A stretch of DNA of 64,000 nucleotides, taken from contig MNCI01016470.1 of NCBI GenBank assembly GCA_015680685.1, positions 691,850-755,849 on the forward strand. Reading direction: 5' to 3'. The notes under the pieces were generated by a model. It did no database searches, had not been told where the DNA came from, and saw only the letters and a list, made by a program, of their open reading frames with translations. Numbering within the stretch: the stretch's first letter is position 1; each line of letters begins with the position of its first letter. This DNA is from Gnetum montanum. Lineage: Eukaryota > Streptophyta > Gnetopsida > Gnetales > Gnetaceae. The position numbers were made by a program, and so were the translations under genes. Positions 56,190-64,000 of the stretch are shown here, piece after piece.

Positions 56190-56550
56190 TGTGATAGGCA
56201 AATAGAAATCAAAACAACAACATACACACAATTTATGTGGAAACCCTAAATCAAGATAAAAACCATGGGTAGAAGTAAAGATTTAATTTATTATATTAGA
56301 GAATTATTATTATTATTTTAGTGTAAAAGAGGAGAGAGCAAAAAGGACTATATAAAGGGCAATCTGACCCTTCAACTTTTGGTATAATATAATGATAGAA
56401 ACCAAAAATAGAATTCTGGTACAATGAAATGGTAGAAACCAGAAATAGAATTTTGGTATAATGTAACAACAGAAAACTAGAAATAGAATTCTAATACAAT
56501 GTAATGGTAGAAAATCAGAAATAGAATTTAAGTCACCTCACCATACTCTA
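56190..56550 (-). repeat. 3' LTR of a Ty1/copia element
   Basis: On the minus strand it starts TGTTAGAGTATGGTGAGG and ends near TATTTGCCTATCA. A TATA-like TTTATATAG lies at about 56349-56357. The minus strand just before it reads GTCAAGGTGGAGAT, the typical copia polypurine tract (56551-56564). The left end is placed by the TG/CA rule only. Confidence 0.65.
56380..56530. repeat. four tandem 40-bp units in the copia LTR
   Basis: Each unit has TGGTA(T/C)AATG, ATGGTAGAAA.C and CAGAAATAGAATT; four copies lie head to tail. They sit in the U3, on the promoter side of the TATA box. Confidence 0.75.
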
Positions 56551-56564
56551 ACAATCTCCACCTT

Positions 56565-57202
56565 GACACAAATTTCCTTACAAGGAACAAAGTTCCAATT
56601 TTCGACAACAGATCTCCATCTCTTCCAAAAAAAACAAAAACTCAACCAGAAACACCAACCAAGTCTAAACAATGCTCAAACTTGGCAATAGGAAGTGACT
56701 TGGTCATCATATCAGAAGGGTTAGTATTGACTTTGCTTACAACAATATCTCCATGAGTAATGGTATCACACACAAAATGATACCACACATCAATGTGCTT
56801 TATCCTTTCATGAAACATCTGATCTTGTGTGAGGAAAATAGCACTTTGACTATCATAATAAATAGTGGTAATCTACAAATCTTCACTGAGTTCACCAAAT
56901 AGTCCCTTCAACTAAATGGCTTCTTTAAGAGCCTCAATAATAGCCATGTACTCAGCCTTAGTAGTAGACAATGCAACTATAGTCTGTAGGGTAGCTTTCC
57001 ATCTAATAGCACAACCACTAATGGTGAAAACATACCCTATAAGTGATCTTCTCTTATCAAGATCTCCAGCAAAATCAGAATCAACATAGCTAATGACCCC
57101 ATCTCTAGTCCTTCCAAAATGCACACAAACATCAATAAATCCATGTAAGTATATGAAAATCCACTATACTACTTTTCAATGCTCTTTACCTAGGTTAGCC
57201 AT
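56565..57202 (-). pseudogene. Ty1/copia RNase H end, truncated by element C
   Basis: The open stretch 56912-57124 reads VISYVDSDFAGDLDKRRSLI, GYVFTISGCAIRWKA and ALSTTKAEYMAIIEALKEA. These are the RNase H motifs of Ty1/copia (DSD, S-T-x-AEY). Flanking sequence (56565-56911, 57125-57202) continues the same domain in broken frames. The rest of pol is missing because element C starts at 57203. Confidence 0.85.
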
Positions 57203-58071
57203 TGATGACCAATGAATATCTCTATGCTCAACCATACGAATCACTAAGCATTTATGCACAATTCAATGGAATTCCATGGACTCTATGTCTTTCGGTACAT
57301 TAGCCTCTAAGAAGTCAACTTGTCCTAACAATCATTTGTTGTCTTCCCAATTACACTTGTGATATGCAAAGGTATGGTTAAGTGTAGTCAAGGCATATGA
57401 TTTTTATTATTTTTATGTTTTATGTTTTGGGTGTTTAAAATAAAAGATGAAAGGAATGAAGTAATTTAATTACTAATTTAACCTAACTAACTAACCAATA
57501 TCTAACTAATCCTAACATAAGCATCTAGTCCCACTTTTCATACACATCCTAAACATGTATAACACTACAGGGTTACCAAACATTAAGCATTACTGGGATT
57601 ACCAAGCGTCATGTGCATGTTTGAAGTGGTCATACTTATGAGATTAATTAATTGTTATTTAATCTATCTTAATTTAGCTTAATTTATTTTAATTATTTAA
57701 AGCATTAAAGAAAATTGCATAAAACATTAAATGCATAAAAAATATTTAATCTAGCCAAAGCGCTTCAAGGTTTATCAAAAAGCATGTCTTTATTGCCATA
57801 CACACTACCATGCTCCGGTACAACAATGCTTGAATAAAAATCCGTACACTCAATGACTCTTGCTATGGGCACTTGGGAAAATATTTTAACTCTGGGGAAT
57901 AAAAACTACAAGAGCTCTACTACACCATGACTAATATGATTTCCAAACCATGCACCCAAGTATTATATTTATAGGTCGACACACATTCTACAATATTGAA
58001 TATCCAACATCACTTCTTGATCTCCAATATTGGGTATCTGATATTAGAGCTAGATAAAATACTCTTCATCA
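57203..58071 (-). repeat. LTR C, 3' LTR of element C
   Basis: 869 bp, TGATGACCAATG to ACTCTTCATCA on the plus strand; TATA (TATATTTATA) at 57964-57973. Left of about 57945 it follows LTRs A and B; to the right it follows LTRs D and E (TATTGAATATCCAACATC). It is therefore mosaic. Confidence 0.7.
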
Positions 58072-60181
58072 CATCCCCAAGACTAAATAAACACTCGTCC
58101 TTGAGTGAACAAAAGGAGGAACAAGTCCCTTACAAAATATTGGAAAGGTATGGGATTATTAACTAACAAGCAAATTGACTCAAATGAAACAAATAGATTC
58201 TAAGTGTCCAAGTGTATGAATTTACAATCTTTTACAAAATTGGGCATTTATGACAATAGAATTAAACACCCTAGCCAAATCTAACATCCAACTCCTTTGG
58301 TAGCTAATGAACAAGGGAGAAGATTTAATGATCATGAATTGGCCTTGTCGCATGGTGCTGCTACTTATTCCTTGGTGAAGATAGTCTTGCTTCCATTCCA
58401 TGCTTCCCAGTACAATCACAACAAAATCATAGATTAGTGTGCAATGTGTAACTTATAGCTTTTAGGTACCTAGTCTTGTTGGCAGTTACACTTGGCTAGG
58501 TTGTGATTATGATGAATTTATTCTTTTAATAGCATTAGCGGGAAGACTAAAGAATGAAGTGAAATGGATAAGCAATCCATTATTAAATTCTAAAAATCCC
58601 AAATGCAATGAAATGCCTGAAGAGGATTGAAGAATTCACAACAACAAAAAAGAGGATTTCACTGAAAAAAATTGTGAATATGTGCATAATTGGATGTCAT
58701 CGATGGGACACAGAAAAGGATTTGATTGTGAGAATGCCTAAGGATAAAGAACTTAACTAATCCAACCAACAGGTATGCAATTGGATCCTTTCCAAAGCAG
58801 GTACATATCTTTTGTTACCCTTGGATATCCTAAAACCAAGGAGTCAACGGCCCCATGGATGATTAATGGTTATGGAAAGTTAAGTACAAAAAACCATAAG
58901 AAACTACCTAAGAACTTTGACACATCAAACCAAGACATCAAACAGGAACATGAACACCTATAGTGAGGTAAGGCATGGAAAGCATAGATTGATGAAAGAG
59001 AGAAAGTTAAATGGAGTTCTCAATTAAAGTCACATGAAGTCCCTCATGAATTTTTTGGTTAAATGACATGATAAAATCCATTGTTAGTCCAAACCAAAAC
59101 CAACCACGTTCAGTGACTTCGCATCATTACTCTAAGACCAGTCCACCCCGCTTGAGACAAAAAAGTGCTCCCATAGAACAATCACCATTCTTTATTTAAG
59201 AAAAAAAGATAAGCAAGAAGTGAGAAAGGGCCTTAGTTAGAGGAGACCTTCAGGCATGCGTACATATCTTTTTAGTCCGATAACCAATACTTGTAGTCCA
59301 TTTATTTTGTTTAAGAGATGTGCTTTGAATTTCCATCATTGTTTTCTTTTTTTCACTTTTTAATTTTTGGATGAGAACCAAAAGACTTATTCAACTTCCT
59401 ATTATTGGTTAACACAAAATGGTAAAAAATCCATAAAAACACTCATGCACTAAAGCAAGTAGAAGAGTACAAAGAGTATTGAGTCCCCTTAAAGTCACAC
59501 CTTGTTCAAACCTTTAAATCCTTTCTAAGTTCGAAAACTACCAAAGTGTCAAGTTCATTAAGGTTTTACTTAAGAAAAAGGGACCTCATACTTCCAAAAC
59601 AAGGAAAACCATAGAGTTTGTGGATGGGTGGATGCCATGGACTCATTACCTATTTCATGAAAAAGAAACCATGTCTTAGTTATCATTCATAAAAGTCAAA
59701 GCTAAAATCTAGACACTAACAATCAAATAATTAGATAGCACATGCCCACATCAAGTAAACCACATTGTACCCAGTTGGAAATAAGGCATGTTATTATTAG
59801 AACATAATAAGAAAATCACACCAAAATGAAGAAAAGTATACAAGAAATTGTAAAATATTTAAGAAAAATAAAATGTAATAATGATGTTGTAAAACAAAAA
59901 TTGCAAAAAATTAATAAAGTAAAAACAAAAGGGTGTAGGATAAAGAAGGAGTAAAATAGAAAGTTGTAAAAATAATAAGATGCAAAATAAAAATATGTAA
60001 AAGAAAAAGATGAAAAACTAAGAAACCACCATAATGGTTAGCATGGATGGCCATCTCCCTTATGACTAAGTTGAAAGGAAGAGATCCAAAAGATTGAGCA
60101 TGGTTATCCATCTAATGAGGCATTTGTTACACTAGCTTGCTTAAGCTCATGGAAACGTTTGACTTATTGTGCATTGACCAA
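58072..60181. other. element C: polypurine block and untranslated region
   Basis: 58072-58115 carries the conserved ACTCGTCCTTGAGT block next to the LTR. 58120-58600 is a short spacer matching the outer edges of the A-B ORF3 region, so ORF3 itself is absent. 58600-60110 matches 33640-35090. A, T-rich and non-coding. Confidence 0.6.
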
Positions 60182-61320
60182 CTACTTTTTGTTTAGGATC
60201 TCAAGTTTGTAGATTAACATGGCCCTAGAAAAAAATGTTTCATAAATGATGTAAGGCCCTTCCCACAATGTTTGAAACTTAGTTCGTTGAGGTATGTGTG
60301 TGGGATTCCAGTAGAGGACCTTATCTCCTAGTTGAAATTTGACTTTCCTAATTATAATGTTATAGCATTTTTTATTAAATTCCTTGTGCAACTCATTAGA
60401 TAATAAGGCCACCAATTAGTTTTTATTTAGAAGTTTGAGATTCATTAATCTTTCTTTTTTTGTTAGACTTAAGTCAAGGTCAAGGTCAAGGTCAAGGTCA
60501 CAAGCTGTTAAAAGTGTACAAAGCTCAAATTGAATAGGAAGAGTTGGCAATTTTTCATAAACTAGCTCATAGGAAGAGTAGCCTATAGGAAGCTTATAGG
60601 TGGACCAATAGGCCCAAAGGGCATTAAGGAGTTTCATGCTCTAGTCTCTCCTATACTTGCTAACTATTCTCATGAAGATCTTAGTGATTTTCCTATTTTT
60701 AACCTCAGCTTGACCATCGACTAAGGGGTGGTAAGGTATTATTAATTTATGTTCAACCCCCAAGTGCTGCATGAGCTTTCAAAAGGTAGTGCCTATAAAG
60801 TGGGTTTCATTATCAGAATTTAATGCACGTGGCACACCAAACTTGTTTACAACATTGTGTTGTACAAACCAAGCAGTAGTAGAAGATGTACAGTTGATGA
60901 TAGATACTACTTCTATCCATTTTATACAATAGTCAATAGTCACTATGATGTATGCCTTTCCACTTAACATGGGTGTGATGGAATCCATGAAGTCAATGCT
61001 GCCTATGTCGAAAGATTCTAGTGGTTGGATCCACTACTAAGGATCCTCTATGCAAGCAATCATTCTAACATCACATTGGCAACGTTCACAAGAGCTGACA
61101 AATTGGTGAGCATCTCTAAAACTTGTTGTCCAGTAAAATCCTGCCATAAGGATCTTAATGGACATGTGTCTCCCTATGTAGTGGTTCCCACAAGGACCCT
61201 CATGAGCATCCTGGAGAACACGCAGTTGATCAACATTAGATACACAACAACGAACTAGGCCAATGTCACACACCTTGTAGAGGTATCCATTGATCTCCCT
61301 AAAGTGTTTCAATTGGTGAA
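60182..61320 (-). pseudogene. integrase domain of element C
   Basis: Zinc-binding part at 61037-61312: DAHEGPCGNHYIGRHMSIK and CERCQ. Core at 60779-60988: MDSITPMLSGKAYIIVTIDY, then KWIEV and FGVPRALNSDNETHF; two catalytic acids are readable. C-terminal part at 60182-60637 with KVKFQLGDKVLYWNP and LWEGPYII. Between them are stops. A short LDLDLDLD tract (60475-60505) reflects a GGTCAA microrepeat. Confidence 0.78.
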
Positions 61321-62760
61321 GAAACTGTTATTTTTTCCTATGGTCTAGATCTTGTGGCATCTCTTAAGTAAGAAGATAGGTAAGAATGCCATCGTACCAT
61401 TTAGGCTCACTGGGAAATTATTCATTTATAGCCTTGGAAAAGAAAAGTTCATTAGGAAACTAATCAAACAATGGGCTTTTCTCCTTTTTGTTCTTCCATC
61501 TCAATCAAGAAAACTGGTTAGCAACCACATTCTTAGTTTCATTTCAATCTACCATTGTAAGATTGAATTCTTGCAAAATGACCAACCACCGTATGACACA
61601 GGGGCTCACCATTAGCTTATTTATTAGAAAAAAACTTGCATTGTGGTTCATGTGCACAAACACTTTGTACCCAAGCACATAGTACCTAAACTTTTCTAGA
61701 GAATACACCATCACCATTAGTTCTTTTTTGTGGTGGTGTAGTTTACCTATGCACCCACAATGCTTCAATTTGCATAGTGAATGTAATAAGGATATTTTTT
61801 ATCATCCAACTACATAAGAATGATCCCCAAGGCATAATTTGATGCATTTGCCATAACATGAAATGCTCTAGACCAATCTAGTACTCATAGAATTAGAGTT
61901 CCTATGAATTTCTTCTTTAGTTTTTGGAATGCATTTTCACATTTCTTGGTCCAAACAAATGGAGCATCCTTTTTTGTTAGCTCGACCAATGGTTTTTTCA
62001 ATCTTAGAGAAATTTTCTATGAATCTTCAATAGTAACTAATATGCCCATGAAATGACTAGACATCTTTTATAGTTTCTGATTAACGGGTAATTCCTTAGA
62101 TGATCCTAATCATTTCAGGGTCTACCTCAATTCCTGCTTGTAAGATTGTGTGCCCTAACACAATGCCCTCCTAGACCATAAAATGGCTCTTCTGCTAATT
62201 AAGCCAAAGATTGGTCTTCACACATCTTTTAAGCACTTGCTCAAGGTGGTCCAAGGATTGCTCAAATGTAGCCCCATAGGTGGAGAAGTCATCCATGAAT
62301 ACTTCCATCCTGCTACCAATGTACTGCTGAAAAATACTTAAGACCAAGCATTGGAATGTTGCAAAAGCATTACACATGCCAAAAGGCATCTTTCGATATG
62401 CAAAATTCTACCAAGGACTCATGAATGTTGATTTGTACTAATCCTTTCATGCAATCTAGATTTGATTATAACCACTATAACCATCTAGGAAGCTATAATA
62501 GCAATGCCTAAAAATAGTTTCTAACACTTGATCCACAAATGGCAATGGAAAGTGTTCCTTGTATATTTCATATTCAAGCCAAAAATTGATGCAAACCCAT
62601 CACTTGACATATTTCTTTAGCAAAATCATGAGTGAGCTAACCCACTTACTACCTACAATGGGATAGATAAACCCTGCCTTGAGGAGTTGTTTGATTTCCT
62701 CTTTGATGATCTGCTTCCATTTATGGTTCAATCATCGCTATAGCTCATGGTCTAATTAGT
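61321..62760 (-). pseudogene. reverse transcriptase and RNase H of element C
   Basis: RT core at 62195-62389: MPFGMCNAFATFQCLV, then MEVFMDDFSTYGATFEQSL, with FMDD intact, as in Athila-type RT. RNase H at 61544-61768: HHHKKELMVMVYSLEKFRYY and KVFVHMNHNA. The RT N-terminal part lies at 62570-62760 in broken frames. It copies element RNA; the copy is inactive because of stops. Confidence 0.8.
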
Positions 62761-64000
62761 GTAGATACAATGTTGACATATCCTAGGATCAATTCCTATG
62801 AGTTTAGGATATGACTAAACAAAGGTTGTTGGCCATTTTTTGACCACCTTTAACAACATCTATTTTTTTTTAGGAGCAATATTGGCATTGATGATTACTA
62901 CTTTACCTTTTTTCAAACATGCATAATCCATGCTGGTAGGTAGAGTTTTCAACTCTAAAGGCTCTTGTTTAGAATTTTTTAGGAATTTCCAACTCTCCTC
63001 AATTAGTATCATCAATTTCATTAACGAAGAGTTGGTGATGAACTTACTTTATTTCATCCATGCCTTTCATGTAGGCACATGTTAGGCTCCCAGTAGGTTC
63101 CACGAAAAGTGTTGGGCTGCTCTCAGGCTTAATTGTTAGCCACTAGATGCCCTCCTACTTTATGGCTACTATGTACAAGCACCTTTAAATTTCAGATATA
63201 TCAACACACTGAATACATGCTTTGATAAATACGTTGTTAACGGCCCATAGTTTCTACACACAGTTGCACCCTATATCACTGTACGCAATGCATGGAACTT
63301 TCTTCCTCTTAATCTTTCCAAATGAATTTTCATTAGAGATTTCAAGGGAAAGATCTTGAATCCCCAATCATGCATCAACAGTGCTTAGCCAAGCACTTCA
63401 CATGATAATTGCAAAGTCCTCCTTGCAATTTTCCACTTAAATCACTAGGAAATCATCAAGGTAGGACCACCCACAAATGGTGGTCATAATGTCCTTTACC
63501 AATCCCAAAGAAATAGTGATGGATTGATCAGCCAAATTGAGACAGATGTTGCTCTTCTTAAGTGGAGGAAAGTTTTAGGGTTTATACATCTCATTGAAAA
63601 TTAGATTAACACTAGAACTTGAATCCAAAAGATCCTTACAAGGCTCATTCCTAGAAATTTAAAGATAAATAAAGGGACTTCCAAGATTAGATAGTTTCTT
63701 GGGAAGGTGGCCATCCATTATCCAATCGGTTACCACATGAGTTAACATGATGGTATGCACTTTGGAAGGTGTTTAGTTTGAAGGGGACTCAAATGAATGA
63801 GATGCAGAGAAAGCTGGAGAAGCAGAATTGCCAACTACAAGTGTATGTGAGGGTTTAGTTAAGCTATTGGTTTTAAAGAAATGCTTTTCTTATGATCTAT
63901 TTTCTGAACCACTTAGCTGAGGAGTTGGCTATAAATTAATAGCCCTTGTTGCATTGTGTTATTGTGGCTAAGGTAGAATTTCTCCCTGCATTAATGGAGT
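62761..64000 (-). pseudogene. protease region and gag end of element C
   Basis: Minus strand, homologous to 37846-38940. The retropepsin site near 63605-63625 reads LLDSSSSVNLI, so the Gly of DSG is Ser (G-to-A). The linker with a D-E-rich peptide (around 63010-63070) separates it from RT. Beyond 63760 the Ser/Pro-rich gag end begins and runs off the window. Confidence 0.6.

Larger units (their letters stand above)
57203..64000 (-). mobile_element. Athila-like Ty3/gypsy element C, runs off the window
   Basis: Minus-strand order visible from right to left: protease (63300-63700), RT, RNase H, integrase, untranslated region, LTR C. Gag and the 5' LTR lie beyond 64000. It inserted into the copia element; the bases before it are GCCAT, and the matching duplicate is outside the window. 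Confidence 0.75.

Overview
This window is intergenic DNA from a large, repeat-rich plant nuclear genome. A gymnosperm fits best: there are old nested Ty3/gypsy elements with strongly diverged LTRs, and almost every broken codon is a C-to-T or G-to-A change. A fern or another giant plant genome cannot be excluded from sequence alone. I see no bacterial genes, CRISPR array, rRNA or tRNA. Three assembly gaps (15827-16072, 32048-32123, 54573-54864) and one N (32814) are present.

Layout. 1-4711: the 3' part of a plus-strand gypsy element (gag, untranslated region, ORF3 remnant, 3' LTR at 3608-4711) that lacks protease-to-integrase. 4713-47863: an old minus-strand gypsy element of a related family, bounded by LTR D (4713-5439) and LTR E (47150-47863). 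It has been split by two later insertions. The first is a complete 17.3-kb Tat-lineage gypsy element (8175-25520, TSD CTTAC). The second is a 16-kb Athila-like element (26274-42237, TSD TTTAC/CTTAC) with gag, protease, RT, RNase H, integrase and a third ORF. 47880-48390: a degenerate tandem repeat of about 160 bp, interrupted by a non-autonomous LTR element (48391-52173, TSD CTATT). 53090-53869: the only recognisable host gene, an intronless sphinganine C4-hydroxylase-like copy with two nonsense codons. 54273-55693: a 5'-truncated LINE with an 18-bp target duplication. 56190-57202: a minus-strand Ty1/copia end. 57203-64000: a further minus-strand Athila-like element running off the window.

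The most interesting object lies inside the Tat element. Between its protease (about 19.96 kb) and reverse transcriptase (about 15.0 kb), on the opposite strand, is a multi-exon gene (15374-19325). Four introns of 74-98 bp, plus one just left of exon 3, have GT-AG ends and join neighbouring exons in phase. The product would be a long protein with a globular N-terminal part, a charged linker, a coiled coil and an acidic tail. Every premature stop in it is TAG or TGA. The gap between protease and RT is where Ogre elements (same Tat clade) carry an intron, so this may be an antisense gene nested in a pol intron. A short repeat arrayed downstream of pol also occurs at both edges of this island.

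A second pattern concerns the Athila-like families. Two of them carry a short LTR-like segment with a TATA box immediately upstream of ORF3, and in each case it matches the U3 type of that element's own LTR. The U3 modules are shuffled among the LTRs of this window. Nothing here looks like an intact, expressible element.
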